Below are positions 1-11,474 of a stretch of 64,000 nucleotides of DNA, in pieces. The stretch comes from Ottelia alismoides. Taxonomy: Eukaryota > Streptophyta > Magnoliopsida > Alismatales > Hydrocharitaceae. The translations under genes and the position numbers were made by a program. Each line of letters opens with the position of its first letter. The stretch's first letter is position 1. The notes below the pieces were generated by a model. It was not told the origin of the DNA, searched no databases, and worked only from the letters and a program-made list of their open reading frames with translations. The stretch spans positions 1 to 64,000 of the forward strand of contig JAZKJV010003374.1 of the NCBI GenBank assembly GCA_037367405.1, in the 5' to 3' direction.

Positions 1-690
1 TAACTAGAAAAGAAGGTACAAATAAGAACAGCCACAAGACAGAGATCAAAAAATATATTCTTCTTCCAAAACACAACCAGACGAAAAGTATAGAAATGTC
101 ATAAGAAATGCAGGTGGGCAATTTTAAACTGGAAAGGAGCTTGCAAAGATGATGATGAGGCACTGCATGAGAATAAGTGTTGCTATTTGGATCAAAGAAT
201 TCCTAAATGTGAAATGCGTATGGTATCAAACTGAATAATACTACTTACTAATGACCTAAATTACCATTTATTCGAGTATTAAGCATACAAAAAACCAACC
301 AACATCAACCATCAAACATTTTCCCTCACTGAGAGGGTCGGTTCTGTCTCAGATATCTGAATATGTTGGACCACAAAATTCGACTCCAGAATCCTTATAA
401 ACACAAATTGCCATATGATGGCGAAGAGCGACTGCACAAATACCAAATTGATAGCTCAATTGACAGTAAAAGACACTATAAAAGAAACAAATTGTTTCTC
501 TTTAGCAACTGAACCAACAAATCACTAGACATCAAAATATCAAGACTATGGACACTTCAAAAATAAATACCTAGAGGAATCGCGTAGAGGCACCGCACTA
601 GTACTTCGTTTTGTTGAAATCTAATAAGCCTTAATCCACATGTGAAAACCACGATCACTCCATAGAACAGTTACGGAAAAAAAACCAAAC
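1..690. other. AT-rich stretch, no gene recognised
   Basis: AT-rich sequence without a convincing reading frame, terminal repeat or RNA gene. It could be intron or flank of something outside the window. Confidence 0.4.
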
Positions 691-841
691 TCGCTATGCC
701 TCCGAGCTCAAGAACCAAACCCCACTTAAGTGATCAAAGATCATATTTTTCCCGTACAAAAATAGATAAAAATATGAAACGGTAACATGGGAAATCGTTA
801 TTTTCAGAAAAAGAGTGTTTGAAAGGTGGGTCATACATGAC

Positions 842-1045
842 TTATTTGTGGGCGCTGTACTGGTACTTGGAGTTGATGAGCTCATCGGAGGAGCAGTGAT
901 CGGTTTGGGGTACGGCCGAGAGGTTCCTCGCCGTGGAGGGCAACACGGGCCTCTTTCTTGAGCAAATATTGCAGGATCCTCCTCGAGGTGGCCATTGGAG
1001 AGAGGATGGATCGATCGATCGAGAGTGAGAGAGAGAAGCACGCAA
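842..1045 (-). CDS. Unrecognised short GC-rich reading frame, possibly frameshifted
   Basis: I do not recognise this. A GC-rich island has an ATG at 995-993 (minus strand) opening MATSRRILQYLLKKEARV; that frame stops after 39 codons. The overlapping frame, open from 1045 to the TAA at 842, ends SSDELINSKYQYSAHK. The two frames together look like one small basic protein of about 50 residues broken by a one-base shift, with an Arg/Leu-rich N-terminus that could be a mitochondrial presequence. Purine-rich (GA)n DNA lies just upstream, as in many plant 5' leaders. It could equally be non-coding; codon bias and a protein search would decide. Confidence 0.25.
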   Translation of the reverse strand: MRASLSHSRSIDPSSLQWPPRGGSCNICSRKRPVLPSTARNLSAVPQTDHCSSDELINSKYQYSAHK

Positions 1046-1408
1046 AGAAAGAGAAATGACGGTCGGGTGGAGATGACAGGCCGGCCCGACCCAGCCCGTT
1101 GCTCGGTCCGCTCAAGCTCGATCCATGCTCAAGTCCACCGTCGATACGGGTGAGCTTCGGTCTCCATTTTGGCCCATTTACCAAATCGAGCAAGGCTCAA
1201 GATTGCACGAGTCGGAACTCAAAGCCCATGGGCCAACCTGGATTCTAACCTGAAGTCGACCCGACCCACCTGCTCGGCCCAACCCTACTCCCTATTTCCA
1301 AACCATAGCCCTAGTCCCCTACCCCCGCCCCCTTCGAAATTCCCAACCCACCCAACTCGTGTTGTCTCCCTCCCTCCATTGGGCTTCCAGCGATGACTGC
1401 TGCCAATA

Positions 1409-1523
1409 CCTTAAATGTTCGTTTCGATCACCATTTCGGTGATTGATCGAAATGAAATTTCGATCGAATTTCAATTTCGCCAAGATATCGATATTCAACC
1501 GAATTTTGCTGAAATTTGAGGTT
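1409..1523 (+). repeat. Dispersed TTTCGAT/TTTCGGT repeat, copy A
   Basis: Opens with a TAAATGTtCGTTTCGaTCACcATTTCgG pattern and closes with GCTGAAATTTGAGG, with reiterated (A)TTTCGA/GAAAT words between. The same opening and closing sequences recur in the same orientation at 3232-3424, so this is a defined repeat and not random low complexity. No coding capacity. Confidence 0.6.
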
Positions 1524-1530
1524 ATGTCTG

Positions 1531-1725
1531 TTGCAAGAGGCTCGATCGATCGGGCGACCCCCTCCCTCGGTCCCTCCCCATGCTCCCCTTCTCCATCAGT
1601 GGAACAGTCACCTCGTCCCAGCGAAGGCTGCCACAAGAGGCTCGCTCGCTCAGGCGACCCCCTCCCTCGGTCCCTCCCCCAGCTCCCCTATTACACCGGT
1701 GGACCACTGCACGTCCTAAACAAGC
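1531..1725. repeat. Two-unit tandem duplication, about 100-bp period
   Basis: AAGAGGCTCG followed by GGCGACCCCCTCCCTCGG begins at about 1535 and again at about 1635, so the unit is 100 bp. The units have diverged after the shared core. The C-rich DNA gives several long reading frames by composition alone; none looks like a protein. Confidence 0.6.
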
Positions 1726-1997
1726 TACCGCCACCGCCACCCGCCACCGCACCACCTCCTCCCTCTCCCTCCCTCCGTCCCCGCCCAACGCTCAATTCCT
1801 ACAGACCCCCTCGGCTGACAATCATTATATCATTGTCATTGAGGTCAAAAATACTCGACATCTTACACTTTCAAAACCAACCATGTAAAATATTTCATTC
1901 CATTTAAGCAAACTTCACCAGCAAATCATGAAATGGTCCGAAGGAGCTGCCTGCCTCCATTGTTGAATAATACTTTACTTGTTGACTTCAACTTCCA

Positions 1998-2171
1998 GGA
2001 ACTCGTTTGGTTACATGGTTACCTCAAGGTAACATAGTTTATCCCATGCATTCTTCTTGGGTTGGAATTTCATCACAAGCCAATGTAATATCACATCACA
2101 CTTCTAAGTCCAACCCTCCTAACCATCCAAATATCTACTATTCACGGAAGGTTACTCTAATCCAACCCAAC
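1998..2171. mobile_element. MITE-like repeat (family also at about 9.2-9.7 kb)
   Basis: Begins near CTCGTTTGGTTACATGG and ends near TAATCCAACCCAACTTA, giving imperfect inverted ends rich in GGTT/AACC. The interior (GGGTTGGAATTT, AATATCACATCACA, AACCATCCAAATATCTACTATT) matches in order the interior of the longer copy at 9233-9690. It abuts the stop codon of the methyltransferase fragment. Ends are approximate. Confidence 0.5.
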
Positions 2172-2755
2172 TTAAATTGCTTCACCGTCCATATCCATGT
2201 CCTCAAATTCATCTGTTGATTGAATGGACATATTTTTCGCGATTCTGTTGAGGCCCTCAACATCTTCAGCCTTCAATGATGTTTCTATCTTGAAACGATA
2301 TGAAATCCGCTTAAGTAGCTCACGACCATCCATCTCATAGACCATGACACTCAAGCTTGTCCTCCCTCTCCAGCACACAATAACAATATCTGATTCACGC
2401 ACTATGTTGAATGCTGTCACCAGATTCCCTGTAAACAATAATTAAATCCGATACATGATGTTCAGTTGAAAAAACATGACTTGCGGAATAACCACGAATT
2501 CATGATCCAGAAATACGTTTTTTTTTTCAAAACAACAACACAACCACCAAGTATCATTTTTGATGATTTCTCTTGGAGGTCCACATCTGAAAATTCTGCA
2601 AACTTTATATCTCTGTATTTTAGGAGACGTTGAATATCAACTAAAGAAGCATCTAAAATCGACTTCTTCATGTGCGGAAGCAACAATGGTAATCCTTCAG
2701 ATGATATCTGAAATGCACAATGTGAGGAGTCATCCTCGGATGTTTGTCGTTCCTG
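2172..2755 (-). pseudogene. C-terminal fragment of an NSUN2/TRM4-type tRNA m5C methyltransferase gene
   Basis: Two exon-like blocks read on the minus strand. The first (about 2755-2513) encodes DDSSHCAFQISSEGLPLLLP..., then ASLVDIQRLLKYRD and GGCVVVLKK. The second (about 2430 to the TAA at 2172) encodes ESDIVIVCWRGRTSLSVMV followed by an acidic tail. Order and spacing match the PUA-like C-terminal region of NSUN2/TRM4, which methylates cytosine-5 in tRNA. A TTGCTTCAG acceptor precedes the first block and TTTACAG precedes the second; the donor after the first block is weak (possible C|GTATTT). Everything upstream, including the catalytic domain, is missing: unrelated C-rich DNA begins at about 2775. 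The fragment lies between two direct repeats (1409-1523, 3232-3424) and follows a MITE, so it reads as a captured or truncated gene piece. Family assignment is from remembered motifs. Confidence 0.6.
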
Positions 2756-2775
2756 AAGCAAGCAAAGATGGGTGA

Positions 2776-3231
2776 GCAATAGCCCCCTCCTCTTCTGGAC
2801 CGTTCCAATGCCGGCTCCAGCCCCCCACCTCCTCCGGACCCCGCCACTACCACCCTACCCTCCTCTGAACTTCCTCCAACCCCCCTCCGTCGTAGCCCCC
2901 ACCTCCTCCGGACCCCTCCACCACTGCGCCCACCCCCAGCCCCCCGCCTCCTCTAAACGGAAGATGCGGAGGAAGAAGAGTGACTGTGGCCGTGTGGATG
3001 GTTTGGGTTGCAGAAAGTTTGCGCGTATGAGTCCACTCAGACGAATGGAGAAGCTAGTGATTTGGGGAAGAAAAAGGGATAGGATTTGATTTGGAGCAGA
3101 GATCCGGAAAGAATGGAAGAGGAAGGGGAGAAAGGGAAAAGGACCATCACGTTCAATCCATCTTGCAGCGCGTCCAGCATCAGCACCAACACAGTCTTCT
3201 TCCGGTGAGCAAAGGAAGGAGGAGCTCTTTA
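2776..3231. other. C-rich low-complexity then purine-rich stretch, no gene
   Basis: Repeated CCACCTCCTCCGGACCCC words followed by AAGAGGAAGGGGAGAAAGG-type purine runs. Frames are Pro- or Lys-rich by composition. Nothing recognised. Confidence 0.5.
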
Positions 3232-3424
3232 AGGCCCTAAATGTCGGTTTCGGTCACTATTTCAGTATCAACGAAAACAGAATTTCGATGGAATTTCGAC
3301 CGAAACTTCAATTATTTTTTGTACTAGGACCCCCATATTTCGGTCATTTCGGTCGAATTTCGATTTCGACTGAATATCGATATTCGACAGAAATTCGACT
3401 GAAATTCGCTGAAATTTGAGGCCA
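3232..3424 (+). repeat. Dispersed TTTCGAT/TTTCGGT repeat, copy B
   Basis: Same start (TAAATGTCGGTTTCGGTCAC) and same end (GCTGAAATTTGAGG) as 1409-1523, longer through extra ATTTCGGTC words. Direct orientation. With copy A it brackets the methyltransferase fragment. Confidence 0.6.
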
Positions 3425-3535
3425 TAGCCTCTTCTCTGCCCCGATCGCCGAGGAGCCATGCCCTCTTCCTCCTTTGAAACTCCCACAAACACGTTCTCTG
3501 GACTTTCCAGATCAAGTTCTTTAGGGTCTAATTTA

Positions 3536-4603
3536 GAATATTTACACTTATAACTCAGAGTAATTTTCGTAATTATCTCGAGATCTCTCGACAATAACGA
3601 GTTACATCCAAGACCTGAATAACTATTCCGTTTTACACCCATAATCCCCCGTTAGTTTAGTTCAACTCAATCAAATGGTTGAGTTAATCTAACCAATATG
3701 TAATCTAATAGGTTGAGATTAATCAAAAAAATAGAAAAGGAATGAGAGGGTTGCGGGCTGGAGCTCGCAAGGGGAGGCGCAGGGAGTTGCAGAATTAGAG
3801 TGCGCATGCGGACGAGCAGGGGACGGAGGCACGGGGCAGATCCGCAGATTCTGGAGCTCGCATGCGGACGACGGAGGCGCAGAGGGGAGTGCTGCAGCTT
3901 GCATGGGGGGGAGCTGGAGCTCGCATGCGGGGCGCAGGGGGATGGGCGTGCTGGAGGGCGCGTGCGGGCCTGGGGGGAGGGAGAGGCGAAGGGGGAGGGG
4001 GAGGCATGGGGGGCGGATGTGCAGGAGAGGGGGGCATGCGGGGGAACCGGGGCAGCTGGAGCTTGCGGGAGAGGGGGACGGAGGTGCAAGGCGACAGAGG
4101 CCCAGGGGAGGGGGTGCTGGTGCTTGAATGCGGGTGCGGGGGGCGGAGCGGGGGCAGAAGCGCAGGGGAGTGGGAGCCAAAGGCACGGGAGGGGAGGGGG
4201 GTGTTGGAGTTGGCATGCAGGGGGCAGAGGCACGAGTGAGGGGAGATCTTCTGATCTTGAGCTTGCATGCGGAGGTGCGCGTAGGGGGAGCTCCCCTAGA
4301 GGCTTGCAGGGCGGAAGCCAGCCGACAAGTCGTGTTTCCTCATCCTCCCTCCTCTCTAGAATGGTATCCTTTTACTTGATCTACAGAATGGCATCATGTT
4401 ATAAATATGATGTATTTTGAATGGCAAAATTGTCAATATATAACTTTTTCTGTCATAGTTAACGGAGGATTAAGACGGAACTTGACACAAGGTTATGTCA
4501 TGTAAAGGTTAAGCATTATTTAGGGTTTTGGATGTAATTCGTGATTATCACGGATTCATGGGATAATTACGAAATTACTCAAGATTATATGTGTAAATAT
4601 CCC
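3536..4603. mobile_element. Mutator-like (MULE) element with long degenerate terminal inverted repeats
   Basis: The left end (GAATATTTACACttataa...GAGTAATTTTCGTAATTA) and the reverse complement of the right end (GGGATATTTACACATATAAT...GAGTAATTTCGTAATTA) match over roughly 120 bp, ending near the CCCCCGTTAG / TTAACGGAGG boxes. The ends match those of the element at 37358-38619, which has a 9-bp target duplication; here I see no clear one, so it is probably old. The interior (3728-4375) is G-rich with reiterated GAGCTCGCATGCGG-like words. Its long frames (Gly/Arg one way, Pro/Ala the other) are compositional and match no family. Confidence 0.65.
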
Positions 4604-7600
4604 TTCTGGTTATTGAGAGGGGGAGGGGGCTCGATTGGTTAATTTTGATAATTATACCTCTATTATCCACACCATAATTTAAATAAATTATCGTGTAGTT
4701 CAACTCATTGATAGCCAAACCATTTGAGAAGGACATAAGTGATAATGGCGCAAGAAGTCAAAAGGCACAAGTGACATTTCAAAAAAAGAGAGGGGCATGA
4801 TAGCTATTACACTATTTCAGATAAACACAAGTGTTAAAAATCATTGTTTTCTTCGCATTGAAAGGTGCCAAAGGTTGGGTATTGTTCAATTATTTTGCAT
4901 GGGAGGATACATGGGATCTCATATTATGATACCAATCTTATAATCACCCATTCCTCAAACAAAAACTTAAAAAGTTTGAAAGCTTGATTACTTAAACGAA
5001 TAAATTAGGTTTGTTATGCATGATACAAAATTTATTGTTTCTCTTTTCGTTATAAGAAAAGGTGAATGGAACACTTTTTATATGATTTTTTTTTGTGTTT
5101 TAGCATTTTCATGTATAATATTCATAATCATAATGATAACTATATGTAATTATTACTTTTTATTCCCATTGTACGATGTATTCAAAATGCATGTCTATGG
5201 TGGAGAATTGAATCGATTAGAAACTGGTGTATTTCTACTTAATGGAATCGAATCAACAAGAGAAATCCAACATTCTTCAATTTTGCAGAGACCCGAATCC
5301 AAATGTGAAAGTCACAGTTGCTAATAGTATCCGTATTTTTAAGGATATGGTTTCCTTAATGCATATCCGAATCATATCCATATTTGTATTCATATTCGTA
5401 TTGGATAGAAATGAACGGAATATGGATATGTAAATAGTCATATCAGATTCATATCCAATGTAAACACATTTTAATAATTATAATGTTAAATAATAAATAA
5501 AGATAAATTATATACTAGTCTCGATAATTTGTCCCCCCAGCAGAAATTTCTGGCTTTGTCCCTGCTAGTAGATTAAACCTGCTGACTTTTATAAGCAGAA
5601 ATAAAATTTAATGAAAGTGTCTTTTAAGTCCCTTTAAGATTCGACGGTAGAGTTTGAAACTAATGTAATTTTTTTCTTATGTCTAATCTTGATCACTCCA
5701 TATATATATAGTTCTTTGTGGACTTATGGTTAGATTAGCATGTATGATTCCAAGTTAGATATCACATATGAGATACAACTTTGCAGTCATCTACAAACTA
5801 AAACTAAATTAATGATACAAACCCAAGGGGGGCTAAGTTCGCAAAAAAAAAGTTGTATATGAAAATTATGATCAATGTAGTGAATTTATCATAAGTTATT
5901 TTTCAATTATAGATAAAGATTTAAAACACAAAGTAGGCACTAGTTTTTTCTGTTTTTAATTTTGTGAATTTTTACAGAAAATATGGGATTCTTTTTAATG
6001 TTTTTGGCTTTTTGAGAAAAAAATATATGGGGTTTTGCAATTCTTTTTTGGAGCGTTTATGTAAGTGTATATGATGCACCATCGTAATTTTTTTAGAATT
6101 TTTGTATTCGAGAATAGATCTTTATGATTTTCGATTATTAACCAACGACATATTATAATATTTTTGCAAACTAAAAATTTATGGTGATAGTATATATGTA
6201 CCAGGATAATTAGAGGAATTTGCAAGACATTTTAAAAATGAACCTTATAAAAATAAAGGGGCTAAAGCTAAGGATATTTTTGAATCAAAATCAGGCTTGG
6301 AATTCGCAAAGTGCTAAAGGGTTTTATTCAATAAGTGATGCTATCCTCTAAAAATTTTTCCCAACCCAAGCAATTCAACCTATGAGGCTAAAATGAATTA
6401 TGAATGAAGAACCTCAAATTTCATAAAATAAAGTGCAATAATACAATAGTGTCATAAAAATATAAACGAAGTTTCAAAAGTTTGGGCTATTTAATACCGG
6501 TTCATCAAAATTTAAATGGTTCAAAAATACTTATAAATTAATTTTCTATGATTTTTGCAATATGTAGGACCTAAATACAAATAAATAACTCGAAAATGTG
6601 TTAAAATGCCCTTGTAAGGGACATATCTATGAATATCAAAAACTACTGTTTAATTATATACACATCCCATTGGTGGAGACTGAGAGGCAAAATGTAAAAC
6701 ATTGGGGGGACTCCTGTAAAATTCCCCTCACGTGCAAGTGGGCATGTGAGGTCGAGTTGATCTTGCTATGTTGGTGCCACCATGCACCATGCAGCTATGC
6801 TTCCTCTCCCGATGCGGTGAAGGATGGTGGTGCACTGGTGCATGGGCAGAATTCTGAGCTCCGACTATCTCCTCTGCCTCCTAGCTGACCTCCCGATCCG
6901 GCGAATAGCTCAATCGACTTGTCGCGAGCTCTCCTTGAGTTTTGGAGAAGACTCAATGGTCTTTCAACATGCCTACAACTTGGAGGTGAATGGGGTTATT
7001 GTGGACTCCAACTACTCAAGAATGGGGGATCAAAAGCTCTAGATGCTTCTTCGAAGGTAGCTGAAAAAATTGGACTTCAATGCAACATTGTGTTCAACTC
7101 TAAAACTAAAGGAATAGCTTGGAAATGAGGGTATTTAGAATGAGCCAATGCTGATGGGTAATTAGTGATCGGATCTGATGTTATGTGCCTTATTGCCCCT
7201 CCTCGTCTCACGAAGGGTGATCTTATCATGTGCTCAAAATGAAGCTTTTGACACGTATGTATCGAGAAGGTCAAGTTCGTTAGAGAGGTGTAGATCTATT
7301 CTACAAGAAGAGGAACGAGGTTTCTGGAGCTTCTAAGGGGGTAAGATTGGTGGATGAGGGTAAAATAAGCTAGCCCAAAAGAGAACAATGGGTATTAACC
7401 CACACGATCGATGAATATAATAGCGGGTGTACATAAACCTAGACCATCCTCCCGAAAAGAATAACTAGCTGATAGGCAATTGGGGAAGTAAGCAAATGAC
7501 ACTGTAATTTAATCCCGCCTTAAAAGAAGCTTGCCTTTAGAGGAAGGACCCAACTGACGTGTGCCAACGGTCCCCGAGTTTGTAGATGTCTCCGCAACCA

Positions 7601-8514
7601 TGATTCCTACAAAGAGACAAAAAATGGAGCCACAATCGAGGAAAAAATATAGTTTTTAAGTTAGATAAGAAAGCCTTGTTATATAAAGCTAATTTAACCC
7701 AGCTGATTTGCATTTAATTTGTGAGGGGATCAACATCAACTTTAATTGAGCAGATAGCATAAGCTTCAATGATGATATGATCCAGATTAATTGGACTTGT
7801 GGCAACAAACTATAGTGATTGAAATTTGACTTTTGGCAACCAGTTTAGACATTAACGTAAGCAACTTATTTTTCCTAAAGCTTAGTAGCCATAGTTGTAT
7901 TACAACTGCCAATGACATATTATTTTAGTGTCACGTGTGATGTCGTGAATGTTTGCATGATGTAATTTTCGTAGACAAAGAGACATTTGGTTGGTAGAAA
8001 ATTATGTAGCTTTAACTTAATTACCATAAATGTGTATTGTTGTAGTGAGATGTCTCTACGCGTTAAATTTATAGAGAAATTAGTGCGAGGGAGAAAATAG
8101 TTTTTTTCCAATCAACAATATAAATAAAAATAATACAGTTGTAACAAATACACATAAGTACCCGAACGAAAAGGACAAATAAGTTGCAATTACTATAGAA
8201 GTGACAATGATTGTACATGTGGTAAATGCATGATGTTGTAACTATGACGAATAAATGATTCATATGGTGATCTAGAGATTCTTCCGACTCATAGATTTCT
8301 TTACAAGTTAGAACACCTTCCTCATAAATGACTCAATGTTGTATCCTCTGATGTTAAAATTAAAAACTCGACAAATAGTCATCATAATATAATTATAATA
8401 GCCAATGCAAATATTACATATAATATATAAATTTATTATGGACTACACTATTTCCTTGTGCTTTGCATGTGATGGATTCTTTTGCTTGTAGTGGTTTTAT
8501 TATGTTTCTTCTTT
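4604..8514. other. AT-rich intergenic DNA, no gene recognised
   Basis: About 3.9 kb with no supported gene. Around 5327-5460 there is a degenerate run of (C)ATATCCG/ATATCCAT words in both orientations, a common plant low-complexity repeat. Around 5520-6650 phrases such as GGGGGGCTAAGTTCGC resemble decayed retroelement spacer. Between 6720 and 7290 the GC content rises and short frames occur, but no domain is visible. Confidence 0.4.
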
Positions 8515-8517
8515 ATT

Positions 8518-8968
8518 CACTACAACAAAATTGAGCTATAGTGACGGTTTTTGAAAAAATCCGTCACTAAATTAGCCGTTGTTAAATATATAATGTCGAT
8601 ATATTCGTTGGAAAATGAGTTTTCGTACTCAAAATTAGTAACGAATATCATATATGTCGTTATATCATTAGCAACGGTCCACATAACGACGCTTATCCGT
8701 TGCTATTTTTCATAATATCAACTAATCGTCGCTATTTTTTTTAGTTCAAAATTTAACGACGATTAACTAAAATTTTGAAAAATAGCAACGGATAAGCGTC
8801 ATTATGTGGACCGTTACTAATGATATAACGACATATATAATATTCGTTGCTAATTTTGAGTACGAGAACTCATTTTGCAACGAATAATATCGTCATTATA
8901 TATTTAACAACGGCTAATTTAGTGACAGATTTTCTCAAAACCGTCACTATAGCTCATTTTTTGTAGTG
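8518..8968. mobile_element. CACTA-derived foldback MITE, 451 bp, target duplication ATT
   Basis: Begins CACTACAACAAAA and ends TTTTTTGTAGTG, flanked by ATT at 8515-8517 and 8969-8971, the 3-bp duplication expected of CACTA (En/Spm) elements. The two arms are inverted copies almost to the centre (GAGCTATAGTGACGG; TTAGCAACGG...CATAACGACGCTTATCCGTTGC), so a transcript would fold into a hairpin of about 220 bp. No coding capacity. Decayed relatives are seen at 13290-13500, 56200-56520 and 58790-59060. Confidence 0.85.
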
Positions 8969-9232
8969 ATTGTTGTGTGCAAATGAGGACAACTTAGGAT
9001 GTATTTATATGTCTTCCAAGTGTGTGGATATATTTTACACGAGAGATCGAGTCCTCTTTCATCATCATTGTTTAGGTGAAAACGTTGAGAAATATCTAGA
9101 TCTTTTGGTAGAGGTGGATAAATATCTAGATTTCTTCTCCACCTCTCAATAATCTATAAACTCCCCTCTAAGTTGGCATGTGATATTTTCGTACATATCA
9201 TATCATCTAACTGTGAAAAAATACAATTACAT

Positions 9233-9690
9233 CTAAGCCCATGTTTATTTCATATTTAAATTTTTACCGTCGTAAAATCTTTTAATTCTTATACTAGACT
9301 ATGCGTTAAATTCCATTCTTTTGATCACTTGTTTGGAAATCATTTAAAAGATTGTCATATTTGAGGGTAAACTAGCTACCCAAGTTTTAAGTCCCGTCTA
9401 GGTTGGGTTACCCACATTTTCATTTTTACATCCATGGGTTGGAATTTATGGCGAAATCCCACATTTTCTTCACTAAAGTAAATTAATCACCTTCAACCTA
9501 GAAAATATCAACAACGTCATCTTATAAACCTAAATATAATCAATTTAACATATAAGTAATATCATGTCATATTTACCATTCTAATCATCCCAACCATCTA
9601 AAATATTTACTATTGACAAATAGATTACCTATCTTATTAACCATGTGAAAGATGCTTTAATCCAACTCAATCATTCAAGTTATTAGCATA
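9233..9690. mobile_element. MITE-like repeat, longer copy of the 1998-2171 family
   Basis: Contains CATGGGTTGGAATTTATGG, AATATCATGTCATATTTACC, ATCCCAACCATCTAAAATATTTACTATT and GATTACC in the same order as the 2-kb copy, with extra AT-rich DNA. Boundaries are uncertain. Confidence 0.45.
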
Positions 9691-10479
9691 CCAAAGTTAT
9701 GTTGCATACTCTCTAACTCCTTCCTCCTCCGATCATCCACTGTCACCATCCCTCCTCCCTCTATCCAACATTTTCGTCCTCCTTGACGAGGTCTTCTTCC
9801 CCCAACGAGCATCCTCTCTTCCCCATAAACATCGAGGTTACAGAACAACTAGCATTTTTCCGAATTTGAGCTAGTTTATATATCTAATGGGTTGTACACA
9901 GTCTTCATATCATTCATGTATAAGTTAAAGCAAAATTGCTAATGTCAGACAAGCAAGGACATGATTAAACATGATCAGAAGAAAAGACAGAGACAACAAA
10001 GACAAGAGACAACCGTTAAATGATTTGATGTGAGGAATGTAGCCACGAATGTGATATTTATTGTGAATTAAACAGTCGAAAATAATGTTACAATGAGTAA
10101 TATTTATCATTATAAATTTAACAATGACAAACCTGGAAATGAATATTAAATTATTCATTATGATAGGTCAATTTTGTTGTAATGTTAGTATTCGTAAAAT
10201 CAAAATTTGCATGCATGCAATATTCTTAGCATGTTGCATGGACTCGGAATTAGGCAAGATTTGAGGTTTGAGAAGTTCAATTGAGGAGTATATTATGCCT
10301 ATTTATTTTTAGTTCGAAGATATGTATTTTTAGGAATCGACTCTGCTCTCTCAAATTGTTTTTCATTATTAAGAAAAGGTAACGGAGTTTGCTAATGGAA
10401 CTTCATCAGAAGTCGTACTCTTTAATATATGTTAACGGAAATGGATGGAAGTTTGTTAAATCCAAGAAGGGCGTTGTGC
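9691..10479. other. Intergenic, no gene recognised
   Basis: Contains a possible decayed inverted-repeat MITE at about 10010-10190 (AATGTTACAATGAG...TTTTGTTGTAATG). No reading frame of note. Confidence 0.35.
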
Positions 10480-10569
10480 GAAATTTCCTACTCGTAATCT
10501 CCTCCCTAATTAATCAATCATTCAATCAGGAGTCCTACTTGTATCACGACTTGGATTCCATCTGGTTCT

Positions 10570-10577
10570 TATAAATA
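10570..10577 (+). promoter_or_regulatory. TATA box of RING copy 1
   Basis: TATAAATA lies 36 nt before the ATG at 10613 and is at the same place in copy 2. A start 25-30 nt downstream would leave only a very short leader. Confidence 0.5.
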
Positions 10578-10612
10578 TTAATTAACTATCATAATTTTTG
10601 CTATACGAACTA

Positions 10613-11263
10613 ATGGAATTTCCGAATATCTCCGTCACCCGGAGTCAGCTCCGCTACGCCGGCCTCCGCCCGGTCCTCACCGTGTGCCTCCGCGTGCGCG
10701 AGAGACTGGTGCACATACGTCGGTTCTCTGTCGGCGAGATCATCTCCTCGTCCATGCAGACGCCCGAGGAGGCACGCATCATCCACGAGCGACGCTTGCG
10801 AATCGGGGGCGGTTTCGACTGTTCCTCGCTCAGCCTATGACGCAGATCGCGGCGGATATCGAACGGGCATTGTTGGCTCAAGGTAATGTCCGATTGCTGG
10901 AGGAGCGGGTCTTGAGGACCCGAGAGCTGATCGCAGGATTGATCGCGGCGGCTCGCATCGTGGGAGCGGGCGAAGAGGAGGCAACTGATACGGAGGTCGT
11001 GTACGAGTACTTCGTGGTCCTTTGCGAGGAGGAGGTGATAGTGATGGCGTCACTGCTGGAGGATCTGGGGGTGGAGAGGGCGACGTACCGTGAGAAGGGG
11101 AAAGGAGGAGGGCGAGAACTGCGCTATATGTCTGGAGGAGATGGAGGAGGGAGAGGCGGTGGGGAGGCTCACGTGCTCGCACGTTTTCCACGAGGACTGC
11201 GTGGGGAGATGGCTCTTGCGGAGCGACGTCTGTCCTCTCTGCCGCACTTCCATATCCTCGTGA
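10613..11263 (+). pseudogene. RING-H2 E3 ubiquitin ligase, copy 1, doubly frameshifted
   Basis: Paralogue of the intact gene at 56737-57390. The ATG at 10613 opens MEFPNISVTRSQLRYAG... and runs about 73 codons collinear with copy 2. One base is missing near 10829 relative to copy 2, and the frame stops at 10838-10840. The next 90 or so codons of homology are in another frame. One extra base in the purine run near 11100-11115 returns it to the first frame for the RING-H2 finger (NCAICLEEM...; Cys/His ligands all present) and the TGA at 11261-11263. Reading straight through is therefore impossible, although every domain is preserved. A real pseudogene is likeliest. Two sequencing errors are possible, since the second shift lies in a G/A homopolymer-rich run. 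If transcribed, it gives only a short N-terminal product. Confidence 0.8.
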
Positions 11264-11474
11264 TCTTCGATTTCGAGTAAAGATGATGCGTATTTTACAA
11301 AGGTTTGATGTGCTTCGCTCGATTTCGTAGAGATTGACGTGAGTCCCCAATTCACACGGAAGCGAAGAAGAACAGATGGAATCGTTTGATCCGTAAAAAG
11401 GAAAAGAGAACTGGAATTGTTTCCTATGTGATACAGAATGCTGCTGAGGCTCTGCGCCAGATTTTTTTGTCAAG

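Noticed and set aside
3667..4420. Several long frames on both strands, Pro/Ala-rich or Gly/Arg-rich
   Set aside because: Overlapping frames in every phase of extremely G-rich DNA; compositional, with no domain.
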